DNA of 64,000 bases from Isoetes taiwanensis (GCA_021234155.1 JAJEKV010000385.1:124001-188000); one strand, 5' to 3'; counted from the first letter of the stretch, positions 14,013-27,469 are shown. The notes: a model not told the origin generated them from the letters alone. Made by a program: numbers and translations.

Positions 14013-15229
14013 AGAAGTTGAGGAATTGAGCTATTCTTGCAACATGTAAGCTTCTTCAGGAGAGGGGTAGACCATCCTTCTTCCAATAATTCTTTGCTTG
14101 CAGCAATATATAAACACGAGGGTATTGATCCTCCTTAAGAAGGTTTGTTGATAAAGACCGAGACAAAAATGCGCTAGAAGAAGGTGATGGTGCGTAACCG
14201 CCTTTTGAGCAAAAGCCAGAAGAGCTAGTACTCCTGGCAAATTAACTGGTGCAGAAACAGAAGTATGCCTTAACAGGGGAGAACATCTTTGCAAGCTCAG
14301 GTCCTTTAAGCAGACGTAGTTTGTACTTGAAAAAAGATGGGCCACTTTTGACCATGACTGGGAAATAGAAACACAAATAAAAACAGATACACAACTTCGA
14401 GGACCATTAATAATAGGATGGGCAAGATGCATACTCAATCATTGACAATCATGATGTGTACATGAAATTGCATGTGTGGAACTTTATTGAACTTTGGTGG
14501 TTGTTTTACTATACCCAAGTCAAACTCGATGTAGTGAATTCGACGAAGATTTGCAAATTATGTTGAAATTTTAAGAGATGCCATGTTGAGAGCTTCTTAG
14601 AAAGCCTCTCATCAATGATGTGTGAAGGACGAGCAACTAGTCATGGGCATTAGATCTAAGACTTCATGAAACTTTACGAGGATTTTCTTTATTCCTAGGC
14701 TCCTATGGAGATTTTCCATGATTATGCAACATTCGTTTGACATTGTCCCAGATTACCTAAATTCCATGTCTTTCAATTTCTACAAAGTGTAGGGGTGCTT
14801 TTCCTTACCATTGAACTGTCAATCTTAGATCCCATTAAGCATAAACCCTAGTTGATAATCCAAAACCGCTTAACCCTACCAAATAGCAAAATGCATCACT
14901 TTAAAATTAAGACTTAATAGAGTTAAATGCGAATCGAAATGGGATATAAATACTTGAACGACCCACAAAATAAATCAAACATTAAATTGAGAATGCAATC
15001 TCAAATAACAACCCAAAAAGTGAAAGTCAAATCAGATGGACATATTCTTATCCATATATCTTTAGGCTTGGTTGAATCCCTATAAAATTATCCATGCATG
15101 TGCAAAATAGAGAGCCAATCGGCCAGACACCGAGGTACGAAAGCATGGGGAGCAAACATGATTAGATGGATCCACTCAAACTGGGCATCCCGCTTGATCG
15201 CTTGATCAGAGTGTGCATCTAACTATTCT

Positions 15230-15532
15230 GGAGAACTCCTTCATCGTAGAATTTGATCTGTTATTAACGTGGGATCACCAATTCCTTGCGTCGATTCTGT
15301 AGCTCAGTTGAAAGCCATGAAAGAAGTTTGTGGTAACTTAAAACCAGAATCGGCATAATATCCTGAAGTTGTCGTTTCTGCTGAATCTGGTTCAGATCTT
15401 CACGCTACTACTAAGTATTCATTGAATTGCGGGGCTAGGGCAACAGAGGCTCTTAGATAACCATAATATAGCCCACCTCCTATTGAAAAAGAAATTGATT
15501 ATCTATGCCGCTGATAAAGGTTATTCAGATGA
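15230..15532 (+). pseudogene. atp1: atp1-like fragment (mitochondrial ATP synthase alpha), second in copy 1
   Basis: Almost identical to 33,600-33,925 in copy 2 until about 15,480. It reads INVGSPIP, then AQLKAMKEVCGNLKPESA, a TAA, and on through SGSDLHATTKYSLNCGARATEAL to a segment with two more TAA codons before YSPPPIE. These match the conserved C-terminal half of F1 ATP synthase alpha. After 15,480 the frame is broken relative to copy 2. It is a non-functional nuclear fragment. Confidence 0.75.
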
Positions 15533-16689
15533 AAAAAGGTGAGAATTGCAAAAATTTGGAAAATATACTTGAAATTATGTATCCACAATGGAAAGAAAGA
15601 AAATTCCTTGAGGGCATCAACTACATAAAATTTGCCTCAAGGTGTTGCCTTTGAATTCTGCGACTTGGGTCGTTAAATTTGGAAAATTGGATTCCTAATG
15701 AGCTATATATAACATGCTATTCACAGAATGATATCTTAGGTATTCCCGCTTTAGCCTTTGTTTTCTTTTTCTTTCGATTGATGTCGCATGCCTCTCGATG
15801 TTCCAATTCTATGTAAGATGCGATAGAGCAAATTGTGAAAAAGTGTAAGAGTGGAATATTATTGTAATAAGGTGAATAAGGTCGATGATACTTATTACTA
15901 GCAAGAACTCACAAAGAAGCAATGATTTAGTAAGAAAGCAATACCCTTGGATGTATATCATTCAATTGTTAGAATTCTAAATGAATTCTAAATGTATCCG
16001 CCATTGTTGTGATAATGTAAGAACTCACAACAACCAATGGTTTAGTAAGAAAGCGATACCCCTAGATGTATACGCCCAATTGTTACAATTCTAAATGAAT
16101 TCACTTCAATTGTACACATGTTAGTTATAGTCCTCGATTGAGTTTTAGGAATTTAGAAAAATAGCGAAAACATGTAGGGCAAATTATTAAGACAAGGTAA
16201 ATTTTGAGAGGAACCATAGTAGAGGAAAATTGCACGCTAAGTTCTTGGGATATTTGATATATTCCCTGTCCTTTCTAATAGTCATATGTGTTTATATTCA
16301 ATTACTTAAACTATCACAATAATGTAGTGGTAACTTAATGAGTTGGGGTCTTACCAATAGAAATATTTAGTATCGTTTGCTATTTTGGAAGTTAAATAAC
16401 AATCCATACGTATATGTGGATGAGAGACATGGGTGATTCATGATAGTAATGAAGAACTGCTAGAGTTGTCATACGCGAAATGCACAACAAAATTTTGGTC
16501 GTCCGAGCTTCTTGGCGTCTGCGTTCACGATACATACACGCCTCGCGGCTCAAGCTAGCATAGTCAAGCGACATTCCACGCTTCTTAAGCCTAAGATTAG
16601 ATAATATAGTCTAAACTTTCTTATGATAGGGTCGATTATATTTTCATCTATGCACATTTCGCTAGGATCCTTAATGTGCCACCAAGGCA

Positions 16690-17356
16690 ACTATGGTACT
16701 GGGAAAGTCAATTCATAACTATATTATTGACCATGGTTTTCTGCAACATGTAATTTTGAAGAATTTACTAATAAATATGTGCAAAAAAGTGGCAATGTTG
16801 ATGATGCATTTGGGTTTTCAACAATATGCATCAAAAAAGTCATCTCATGGACGACCATGTTAGCGGGATATGCAAGTCATGGGTATGCTTCTTCTACTCT
16901 TTATTTCTTTGGACAAATGCGTATATCGGCATCGGACCCAATGAGGTCTCATTTCTTTATGTTTTAACCGCATGTAGCCATACAGTGCGCTTCTACGGAA
17001 GGTGTTCACTAGTTTTCCCTTCTCACAAAAGACTATGTCATGACCCACGTCAATAGAGCACTATGTCCGCATGGTCGATCTTTTTGAAAGGTGCCGGGCT
17101 GGTAGATGAGGCAAAAGATTTTATAAATAAGATGCCAATTGAACACGATGATGTTGTGTGGATGTTCTATCTTAATGCTTGCAAAATGCGTAGTGATGCA
17201 GTTGAGAAACGTGTGCCATTCCTCCAAAGCCGCATGAATTGGTTATCCGTTCCACTATTGCATTTGGAAAAGGTTATACTCATAGCGTTAAACCACCCTC
17301 AAACCGGGCTCAAGAACATTAATGATTGGGTTGAAGAGGGCAAACCCTACGATTAA
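16690..17356 (+). pseudogene. PPR protein pseudogene (C-terminal repeats)
   Basis: Located in the spacer between the two large repeats. Three frames together give pentatricopeptide-repeat phrases in the right order: GNVDDAF then ISWTTMLAGYASHGYA (16,790-16,900), GPNEVSFLYVLTACSHT (about 16,935-16,985), and GAGLVDEAKDFINKMPIEHD with DDVVWMFYLNACK (17,090-17,200). These correspond to the last P, L and S motifs and the E motif region of plant organelle-targeted RNA-editing PPR proteins. At least two frameshifts separate the pieces, and neither a start nor a DYW domain is seen. It is a decayed fragment of an RNA-binding protein gene. Confidence 0.7.
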
Positions 17357-17730
17357 TGGGAAGGGAAGGCATATGATTAGAAGTTGTTGTTTTCATGGGT
17401 GTTGCATTCTATGTCATGCCTCAAGATTTTTGTCATTGGCATGGGTGTGCAACTTATTTCTCCTTTGGCACTTGGGCACCTCATTGAAGCTATGAGCGAT
17501 GCAAGAGAAGGCCCTTCTATTCTAGCCCCTCGTCGCGGCCGCCCTTCTCGATCTCATTTTTTTCAGCCTAGCACATTGCTCGTTAAAAGCCACGAGTTTG
17601 GATTGGATAGGTGATGGAACTATCCGCTCTTGATGTCACGAATCGCAAAAACTCGACATCATCTATACAGACCTTGATGCGTGCCAATAAGGACTATCGA
17701 GAGAGCAGGGCTGGATCCTAGCAATGGCTA

Positions 17731-17934
17731 ATGCATTTTCAAGGTAATGGGCAACATCCCATTTTTGTTGGGAGATTTGGGCCTTGCTTTTGCTGCTATT
17801 ACTGTCATGCAATGGATCATTTGAAATGGTCTTGTCCTAAACTTAATAAAGAAACTAGTTGCTACACTTGTGGTGGAAGAGGTCACATGGTAGTTGAATA
17901 CCCAACTCTAAAAGAAAGAGGTGGTAGAGGTTGA
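17731..17934 (+). pseudogene. Retrotransposon gag remnant with two zinc knuckles
   Basis: The frame contains CYYCHAMDHLKWSC, a complete C-x2-C-x4-H-x4-C zinc knuckle, followed by CYTCGGRGHMVVEY, which has the same spacing but Tyr in place of the last Cys. Paired CCHC knuckles are typical of gag nucleocapsid regions of Ty3/gypsy elements. No protease or RT follows before the second large repeat begins at 18,393. An upstream frame at 17,480-17,610 with APRRGRPSRS may belong to the same remnant. Confidence 0.6.
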
Positions 17935-18730
17935 GCAAGATCTAAATAAGGGGGAGCCACACAAAGGGGGAGAGGAGCTCTGCAAAGTGGAGTAAATTTA
18001 CCTCAAGCAGAGTGTAAAGTTGGGCAATTTTGGAATAATTTATACAATTCTAGCTGACCAAATCTCCAAGGATCGTAGAGGCAGGTGTTTGATCACATCT
18101 GCTAAACCTCAATCTTTATACTCCTTTTGTGTTTGGACATCTTTCCAATTTATCTAATGATATGCTTGCAAATTTTCAATTTTGTCATTGTGTTTCATGT
18201 TGTAGAGATCCTGGGCATTAGTATAGAAAGGGACATTAGTGTTGGTACATGCCCATTGTTTACGGTAGTAATATTTGAGATGTTTGAGTCCAAGGGATGG
18301 CAAGCAACTTTTGACACTGCCGTTTATCTAATTTTATTTGCATCTTAAACATAGGGTCTTACCCATCTCTTGGCTATTTAATTGACACTTCTCAAAAATA
18401 GCAAAGAAAGTATTATCCTACATGTCATCTCTCAAGGATATGTGGATTCCAACGAAGCTACTTACGTTTCTTATATCACAATGGTTTTATTACTTAAATG
18501 TATAGACTTGGATTTATAGTAGAATCGAGATAATGATTGCTTCTAAATGTATCTCTAATTTCAGCAATAGGAAATATGACTAATCTATAAAAGATGTTAG
18601 GTACTTTTTTGGCTAATGCTGAGTCGAGGGATGTCAAAATGATATAAAGAGACATGATGTTCTAAATTTACAATAGACTCACCTTTTTCGACAATATGCT
18701 ACACTAGGAAGATATTTACTATTATCTTCG

Positions 18731-18793
18731 TTGCAATTGGGTCCCATAGGCCAGTTGGTCTCCGTGGACGATAAAATCATATTCTATTCTAAT
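18731..18793 (+). repeat. 3'-end remnant of a short-tailed retroelement (copy 2)
   Basis: Better preserved counterpart of 341-402: GGGTCCCATAGGCCAG, TTGGTCTCCGTGGACGATAAAA and an ATTCTATTCT tail. It matches the reverse complement at 40,512-40,556 over its full conserved core. Confidence 0.6.
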
Positions 18794-21700
18794 ATATTGA
18801 TATTGATGTGTTTTAATGAAATTATTGATTGCCCACTTCTTGAGTTTATTGTGCTAGGGTGTCCATTGCAAAAGAGATTCATGGTTTCTAGAACATGATC
18901 AAGCCATGGTCCTTCTAATGTTAAGAAATGGTGTTATATTGTATCATAATGCAAGAAGAGAGAGCAAGTGCTTTAGGAAGTCTAAATACAACTGTAGGCA
19001 TCTAATCCAAATGTTAAAACAACCATTTTAAATGCTTTCTTAGGCGAACCATTGGTCAAAGCATTGATCTTTGCTAAGTATAATTACTTGGTAAGTTGAA
19101 TAGAGAACAATATATTTCTAACAGTTATGATGCCATATTGATTGAACAAAAATTTAATATGCCATGCAATAGATTGCTCTAGCCTGAACTTATCCACAAT
19201 ATATGATAAGTACAATATAAACATTATACGAAATCCCATAGACATCATTCTAGAATGCCCTAGAATGTCTCTTACAATAAAAAGTTGTACATGTTGTATA
19301 ATGTCCTGTAATAAAAAGCTTTTAAAAAAGTAAGCACACTTAAAAACAAATGTCCCACAGACGAGCAAGAAGAATAGAATAGAAGAAAAGAAGTTAAAAC
19401 ATTGTCATTGTGCCCTACTATTCAGTTATCCTCCGTCTTCGCCTTAATGTAAGGTAATTTTAGACTAAGAGTATTTAATCTCACAAACCCAGAATATGCC
19501 AATGACTGCTCCAAACCCATCATAGGCTGTAAAATGTCGGTTGCCCCTGTTGCTGGAGAGGGACTCTGTAAACCGGGAAACTGGTGCTCGCTCCTTGCTC
19601 GAGGCTGCAGCATTGATGGATGCAGCCCTTCAACTACTTAGAACAACAGGTGACTCCAAATCTGCTCAAAGTATTGAGAGAAATGACTGGTATCGCCTTT
19701 ATCGGGCACTCACAATCATCAAGGTAGATCTTACAACCATGTCGCATTTAGTTTGCACTTCTAGATCAATCAAAAAGCATAAGTGGTCAAGCCTTCTTTG
19801 GTTAGTGACAAAAATGATCCATTGCATAACTGGACTCCTAACGAAGCGGCTTTCAACATATAGGGAAGCAAGAGAATGGCTACATGGTCACAAGTCATAG
19901 CAGAGGCTTTTGTGAATTTTCGTTATATCAGCAATGATTCCAAGGATAATTACAAGTTTTACATTGATAAATATCTAGAATGGCGGTCTCACATGTCATC
20001 TGACTAAGTCTACACAGAGACTTCTACATGCTTTTCTATATCACACGTAAATTGGTTATGACGGATTCCTATGTTGACAAGAAAAAAAGAGAATGGTACG
20101 AGGCGTAAAAATATGGTTTAAAACCAAGTTCGATGGCACCCACGGTTATCTTATGTGGTTAAGCTTGATTTATATCTTTGAACTTTAGGACATCTAACAT
20201 CTCGGGGGATGTTAGTCCTAGGATTTATAGTTTTGTTTTTTTTTAGCCATGCACGTCATCGGGGGATGTTAGAGTATTATGATGCCTGTGCATGTTGAGT
20301 CATCACTTGTTGCTGACATGGCACTCTATATTAGCCATATTCACGCCTCATTCTAGTCAGTTCACTCTTTAGGAGCTAGTAGGTGCCTACGCTTCTATCC
20401 TTGTCTTTCCTTCACAATCATAGCATTTCATGATATTGTATAGTGTAGTTCTTATTTTGTTATATTCATCTAACATATCAAGCTCATTGGATTGTGGTTG
20501 CTAATTGTTTTCGTCAAATGCAGCGTATTTGCATGATGGAAGTTAACATTGAGCACTTCTTAATTGTAGATTATATTCCACTTGGTTTGCACAGTTGCGG
20601 TTGGTGTTACAGCTACAAGTTTTGTTTGTGTCATGGTATCTACAGATACAATCAGGTAGTTATAGCTATAGGTATAGCAACAGTTGATAAGTACGGTGAC
20701 AGTTTCAGCCATACTTGCAGTTACAGATCTACTATAGTTGCTATCTAGAGCCAAACCCTTGCTCATGTGGGTTTTCAGCATATCCTAAGCATATTTGGAT
20801 ATTACGATATCTTGTGGTCCTTGGTCTTGTGGTTGCCAAACCTGTTCCCTATTCCACATGTTAAGGTGGTGAGAATTCTACATCATATTTTAGACCTATA
20901 GTATAGCGGTTTATTTTTGTATGTCTTTTTTCTCTTCTAGAGTGATCACAACCGATTTAGATTTTGGAAGTGTACATTCCAGTATAGTACTTGAAGAATA
21001 TGCTATTATTCACAACACGAATGCCTAAGCTAAGCAAAATGCATTGGACCTCTATTATTACCGATAAAAAATCGCCAATTTTGCTTAAATGTGTGCCAAT
21101 ATTTGGCTCTTGTTCTTATTCTTAGCTTAAACATTTTGGAGCGTCCAATCTTATCATTCCTCGCCATATCTCATTTTAAAAAGTTTGGCATTCTCTAGTC
21201 TCATTATGTACATGGTTCTTGAAATAAACAAGATTGTTTGGAAGTATAATGTGTTTAACAAGTGTTGCCTTATGCAAAAGTTGCACCGATTTCTCGGGGC
21301 TCCTTCCTTGACTTAATTCCCAAAAAGCCCTTCAGTATTTTTAAAATTCCCAAAATGCCCTTAAATTTTAAATATTTTTCCAAATAGCCCCCGTATATTT
21401 TATAGTTCTGAAATTCGTGTGTTCTTTATTTCCACAGTGTCGCTAAACTCTTTATTTGCATTTTGGAAGATAAAGGTAGTTAAGTTGGCTCGAGAGGATT
21501 TCGTTTCTAAATGTTGGGGTTATGGTTTTGAATTGATTGTCAAAATATGACTTTGAACTATGATTTAAGCCACTTCACCCTCCGGCCATGGAGGGCAACC
21601 CTCCGTGCGCAGCACCTTGTTGTGTATTGCCTTCATTTTAGAGAATAGACATTTGAGTCCTTTAGATTTTAAGGTTTGGTTGATGTTTTTGGTGGACGCT

Positions 21701-22552
21701 ACTTCGAAAGGTGTAGTATTGAAGAATAGGTAGACGACCTAGCTCAAGGTTGTCAAGTACAACACGTATGAACTTCCTAAACCAAATGTTAGGGAACACT
21801 CAGCATGGTTGACCTTGCTCCATACTTTTAAAAAATTCATAATGTATCATGAGGCAATGCTCGTTGCTCCTAAATGCATTCTTGTAGTTTGAATCACCAT
21901 TTCTTAAGAAGAGGGGAGATTATTGAAACCTGTTAGTGAAATAGATATATTTTCTTAATCGTTGTCTACTATGCAGTGATGACATCATTTAAGCACTATG
22001 ATAGTTGTATAAAAAGGAAATGTAATTACAGTTAATGAGGCATCGAAAATTTTAATGCAATTGATAGTAGACTAGCAAAGAAAAGAATATTAGGAGGAGA
22101 TTTGAGGGCTGTGAAGTTACATAGCTTTCATTCTCACTAGATGTGTCATACGTTATAAGTCCTGGTCTTTTTTGTGTATTGCCTTCATTTTAGATAATAG
22201 ATGTTTGAATCCATATGTCAAGTTGCCTTTTTCTATGGACTGATTTGGTGTCTGAATCTGTTGGATAAATAGATATGTTGTTTAAATCGTCCTTCATCAT
22301 ACGACAATGGCATGTTTGGAAGATTGTTGCAAGAGATATTCTGTTTATCCAATTCTTATTTGTTTATGCAGTTCATTCTCTAAGAAATATTTAAGTTTGC
22401 GATACTAACAACTGTATCAATCTAGTTATAAAAAGTATCATCTGGCCTTTCGTTATGTTACAATGGTTTGAGATAATGCCCAATGTTTAAAAAAAGAATT
22501 GTTGAAGAAACTGTTAATAAAAAGATATGTTCTCTTAATCATTGTCTATGTG
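18794..22552. other. Repeat copy 2 stretch without recognisable gene
   Basis: AT-rich; the longest open frame is 119 codons at 19,541-19,900, containing LLEAAALMDAALQLLRTTG, with no family I can name and no support from copy 1, where it is broken. GGGGGATGTTAG boxes at about 20,205 and 20,265 recall a polypurine tract next to an LTR start but lack supporting structure. At about 22,030-22,110 a sequence with ATGAGGCAT and ATATTAGGAGG recurs at 44,690-44,800. Confidence 0.4.
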
Positions 22553-22940
22553 ATGCTCAATTCCGGAGGTGTAGGGCAACAAACGGGATAGGAGGGTGAA
22601 AACACAACACTTCGATCAACTAGAATCGGTGGGTCACCGAACCTCACTCCACCCTTACTTACTTATCCCGCTCCTTTCGGAATAGCATCAATCAGAGCAG
22701 CCAGGCCAGGACCGGAAGTGACCAGTGCCTTGAGAGGCCCTCAACATGTTCTTCCCGACCAGCAAGCAGGATATGAGTGTTTGTGCAAGCCGCATGCGGT
22801 GAGAGTCGCACGTACGGTTACGAGGGGGGCATCCATGTGTGTGGGCCCACCCTATCCGTCCCACGATCTATGGATTGACTGGAGTGACTGACTCTGAGGA
22901 ATCGGCTAAGATTTTCGCTGGATATGAAATCACTTTGTTC
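22553..22940 (+). pseudogene. nad2: Mitochondrial nad2 fragment: group II intron 3' part plus exon (copy 2)
   Basis: At 22,786-22,830 the sequence AAGCCGCATGCGGTGAGAG followed by TCGCACGTACGGTTACGAG is a near-canonical group II intron domain V of plant organelles; the following GC-rich hairpin to about 22,856 fits domain VI. The exon then reads IYGLTGVTDSEES, AKIF, AGYEITLF (22,866-22,940), which matches the complex I subunit nad2 of land-plant mitochondria just after the known intron position near codon 181. Codons ACG and CCC at the exon start stand where Met and Ser are expected, as in unedited mitochondrial DNA. The reading frame ends soon after. This is a DNA-level transfer from the mitochondrion, not a functional gene. 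Confidence 0.8.
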
Positions 22941-25900
22941 AGTGCTTAATCTAGTGGTCTCTTTCCGGGGATCTTATTTATAGCCGTAGGTCTTCCCCTT
23001 AAGATTTATATTCTTTTAGATTCTGCAAGGAATATGATTATAAAGAAACAACAATAAAGAAGTAATAATATGATGGCAAGCAATTGTAATATTATTCAAA
23101 CAGGTTGTATATATGAAACTCCATGGATGAAACCTTCGTAAGTCAAAATGAGTGCAAAAGCAAGGAAGTGGTTGAATTCTAAGAGCTATTATCAATGAAG
23201 AAGTAATAATATGATGGCAAGCAATCGTAATATAGTTCAAACAGGTTGTATACATGAAACTACATGGCTGAAACCTTGGTAAATAAAAAATGAGTGCAAA
23301 TGCAAGGAAGTGGTTCAAGTCCAAGAGCTGTTATCAAACTTTTGCATGAACTAATAAGCACGAAAGATGGTTATTTTTATTAATACTTAATTTCTACTAG
23401 AATCCAAAAAGTCAAAATTCTAAATGTGCATTGCAAGTCAATGCCACCTTAGTTGGGGAGATGAAGGTGAAACTCAATGAATTCGACAAACAATCCTAGA
23501 TTATCTTAAAATCTAAGGGATTCCATGTAAGAGAGCTCCTTCAAAAGCTCAAAGGGAATTTGAAGGACGACACAACGTTCGTTGACATTACGCCTAAAAT
23601 CTTATGAAACTTCATGAAGATTCCCTTGATTCCTAGACTCCTATGGAGATTCTGCTAGATTATGCACACAGTTTTCTATCCCAGACAATTGTGGTGTCAC
23701 AGTTTTTGTGAAATTTTTTGGGTAAATCTTTTGGAAATTTAAGAAATTTTAAGATTGCCCGGCAAGCACAAACACATAAAAAGCATTTTAAAGGAAGATA
23801 ATGACTCACGACAGATACATAAAGATGGTAAGCAAAAACATATGGGATAAAAAAAATGGACAAATGTACGATAGTATGCAGTTGCAACAGTTGACTACAA
23901 AAGGGACAAATTTGCTGGGCATGTAGGATAACACAATGATAAGGAAACTGAATCTACCGGTTGCATATGGTAATAAAATGAAAAAGAAGAAAAATTGGCT
24001 CAGGAAGATATTGTCCCATCAGTACAAACTGGAAAATGAAGTGGACTATGACAATAAAATCCTGAATAGGAAAGAACAAACTATAGGACAGGGACCAAAG
24101 AAGGAGACAGAACCCCGAGACGGGCCCATAGGTTGGGACACACTCGATGTGCACCAAAAAGGGGGCTCCACAAAAGGAAGGCTCAAAGCTAGTAATAATG
24201 AACTATGTCTAGGTGACCACGAAGTCAACCAAAAAAGGGTGTACATGCGCACAAGAACAGTACCAAATGGAGCAGATTTGATGCCTATATCAAACCCAAC
24301 ATCAAATGCTGGGCAGAGGTCTTAGGGATACAAATAGATCATATCCTATCATATATATCCTAAATTCATTAAATTTCTATAAAGCTTTCACTAGAAGGTC
24401 GATTAAGACTCTCCACTTTTAAAATAAAAGGTGATTGCTTCTGTCATTAGATCATCGCTTGCTAAAGAATTAAAAGAGGCAAAGTTTTTAAGTCAAAATC
24501 GCTCTCAAAGTTTTCTCATAACATAGTTCCAAGAAACACTACTCATTTGCTTATTGCCTTTAATATTTCCTTGCAAAGAACTTTCATTTGGTGTACTGCA
24601 TAACCTTCATGAAATATAATGGTACCATATTCCTTTGAAGCCTTATACAACAAATTTTTAGCTTCATAGAAGTACTGTGTTTTCTCTTGCTTTAGATTGA
24701 TGTTAGATGCCTCTCAAATGTCCCACATCTATGTAGTTGACATGTGTTTGAATTTTTCGTCTATTAAACCTACATTTTAGATTATAGATTTAGTAACAAA
24801 TCTAATTATTAAGGTCAGAGGACAGCTCATTCTGACTCAATTGAATCATAGGGAATATTTATGTAATGTTGGGTGAACCTTGAGTAATCTAAGGGAAGTT
24901 AATAGACTATTGGAGCATGTAAGCCCGCTTTTGTGGAATCTTACAGAATCTAAGATAATCTTAGAGAAATATGCGGGTGCAACAAAGTTAAGAAACTGTC
25001 AAGAGTGTTGGAAAATCATAGATAAGGCTGAAATTGTTATGATAATGCAAGAAATCTCATGAAATGTAAGAGACTCTTGCACCATCCTCATATAGATAAG
25101 CAGTATGGAACTTACACACCATTGTCTCATTGAACTTTAATAGCGGAATTGGAAGTACAATCTACATTACAACATTTGAAACCTAGGGAAATTTTAGCGT
25201 ATTTAGAAAAGCAGCGAAGGCATCTAGGGCAAATTGTTTAGACGAGATAAATTTTGAGAGGAACTATAGTAGAAGAAATTTGCATGCTAGCTTCTTGTGG
25301 ATATTTGATGTGTTCCGTATCTTTTCTAAAACTATGTTTGCTTATGTTCAATTATGAAACCATCAAAATAATGTAGTGGTAAGCTAATGAGCTAGAGTCT
25401 TACAAACAAAAATATATAGTAACGTTTGCTATCTTGAAAGTTGAGTAATGATCCATAGCCAAGCAATTTGTTAGGAGTCAAACTCGATTTCACAGTGTCG
25501 TGGTGGACATTTGGTTATTTGATTTGGCATTGTTAAATTTTGGAAGGTTTTCTTAGAGCTTCTGCAAGTCGATCCATCCACTCTATGCAACCAAAGGTTG
25601 ACTTTTGGAAATCATTGGGTAATTATTCTCTAGGATAGATATAAAATACATGTCAGTGACGTTGTCATTAAATAAACATCATGCAATTTAGGGATTGCAT
25701 TATCACATCTTCTTTCTTTGCTAAAGTATTCTAATATTTTTGGAGATTCAAATGAAATGCTATTGGACGAATAAATTTTTGTTACATTTATTTTCATTGG
25801 AATTCTTCAAAGATGCAGGAACAACATTAAAGAAGTAACTATTAATACTCGCCATGCATTCTAAATATTATCTATTACTTTTTGAAAGCTAATTGTATGT

Positions 25901-27469
25901 TAACTTGGTAGGTCCTGGATATATCAACATGTATAGTTTAAAAGAGGTTTATGTTTGTGCTTCATATCTGTATTGATATATAAAGAGGTCCTTATAAATA
26001 CATTTGTTCATATTGAGCCATACATTAGACACATATATTGCTTAAATCATTCATGTACAACGCCCTAGATACTGCATATCCATTGGTTGCAATTTGTATG
26101 AATTGAGGCACATGCAAATTCCTATCAATGGAGATACATAAGAATGTAATCTCCTATCTTCAATTCCAATAACAGTTTCAAAAAGGCGTGTTTTAAGTAT
26201 TCGAGGAATAACATAAAGTATTAAGATAAGGGAATTTAGATGAGGGGGAAAACAAGAATTGCACCATTAATTTTGGCGGTCTGTATATTTGTGGTTCTAA
26301 AAAAGTCCCTTACTCGTGGTCCCTTATTATTTAAGGACTGTATGATTAAATCCATAGTATAATAAACGTTAAATGACCTCGGAGGCACCTATGACCCCTA
26401 GAGTTTTACGAAATAAAAATATTAACTGCAGAAAAATCGTTTAAATCTCCTTGGGCGTGTGTTTGAATCCACTCAATGTTCCACTACATACTTTGTAAAT
26501 TTGACCATCCAAAAGTCTATGTTGATCCCTTCATATGTGTCTTCTATAAATTTTATGAGTAATATGTAGCACATTCTTAAAATTTAGACTAACGGTAGTG
26601 AATGTAGGAGTTTACACAGCTGAGGCCAAGATAACTAATTGTAAATGCAAGGCCAAGATAATTACGAAATACAGATCATAAATTATTGTAGTCAAATAAT
26701 CCAATCTCAAATTGTAAGTACAATGGTCAATATCATGTACCAAGTCCGAACATGGTCTGAGGAATCCCATTGTATGGAAGGAAAAAATCCCATTGTATCT
26801 AAGAACGCCTTTTAGAAAACCAACTTCTTTAAGGTCCAACACTAGAATTGTTAGCACGTAAAATAACAATAGCATAGCAAATACGCCTGTTAATACATAG
26901 GAATGTTCTAATAAAAAGTTCTAATTTTGCTCAAAGCTTGGATTTGATGTCGCAACTCATAAACCAACCAAAGTCTTCACTTCTTGAACGTAAATGTTGT
27001 GCTCCAGATTGTTGAGCCTTAGTAAGATTGTGAATCATATTTAGCAAAGTTATAGAAGCTAATGTCTCAGACAAAAATTAAGAACATGACATGTATTCTA
27101 TTTGTTGTGAAACTCAGAATCCCTGGTGAAAATCATAGGAAGGGCAATTAGCAATATCTTAATCTGGTTATTATCAACTGCAGAATATGAACTTCGAAAA
27201 GAAGACCTTGGATGGCAAACTCAATATGGCCTTATTGACGACTTAAAAATAAATAAATTGGAACGTCGTTATGAAGTAGGAGCATTGCAACATGACATTT
27301 TGTACATACATATTCTTACCCATATATCCTTAGGCTTGGTTAAATCCCTACAAAATTTATCCATGTATATGTGAAAAAGAGAGCTAATTTGACAGACGCT
27401 GATGTACGAAAGCATGGGGACCAAACAGGATTACATGGATTCCCTCAAACCAGGTGTCCCCTTTGATCG
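22941..27469. other. Repeat copy 2 stretch without recognisable gene
   Basis: Holds the 141-base tandem repeat and then AT-rich sequence. A 129-codon frame at 23,936-24,325 is open here but broken in copy 1 and shows only a lysine-rich start, so I do not call it a gene. Members of internal repeats lie at about 23,510-23,690, 24,840-24,980 and 25,190-25,460; their partners are at 32,950-33,140, 31,380-31,540 and 34,530-34,800. A small open frame at 27,126-27,374 directly precedes the atp1-like piece but has no known match. Confidence 0.4.
23057..23337. repeat. Two tandem units of about 141 bases (copy 2)
   Basis: Same structure as 4,680-4,960, with units beginning at about 23,058 and 23,199. 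The minus-strand 102-codon frame across it encodes the same residues as in copy 1 and is a product of the tandem repetition rather than a recognisable gene. Confidence 0.8.

Larger units (their letters stand above)
1..16675. repeat. Large direct repeat, copy 1 (left edge outside window)
   Basis: The sequence from the first base to about 16,675 is repeated in the same orientation at 18,393-35,067. Both copies run collinearly through every landmark: nad2 fragment, tandem 141-base repeat, two atp1-like pieces, B3 pseudogene and 103-codon ORF. Long stretches are identical. Differences are many but cluster at CAG and CTG trinucleotides. The right edge is sharp: both copies share CTAGGATCCTTAAT and then diverge. 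The left edge cannot be seen. By hand count copy 1 in the window and copy 2 have the same length, which may be coincidence. Either a young segmental duplication or a duplicated assembly of one locus would fit. Confidence 0.95.

Noticed and set aside
20200-20300. Copia-like LTR start (GGGGGA followed by TGTTAGAGTATTATGATGCC)
   Set aside because: No matching second LTR, primer-binding site or Copia pol motif was found, so the resemblance alone is not enough.
23936-24325. 129-codon lysine-rich ORF in copy 2
   Set aside because: Not open in copy 1, no recognisable domain, and low-complexity basic start; likely chance in AT-rich sequence.
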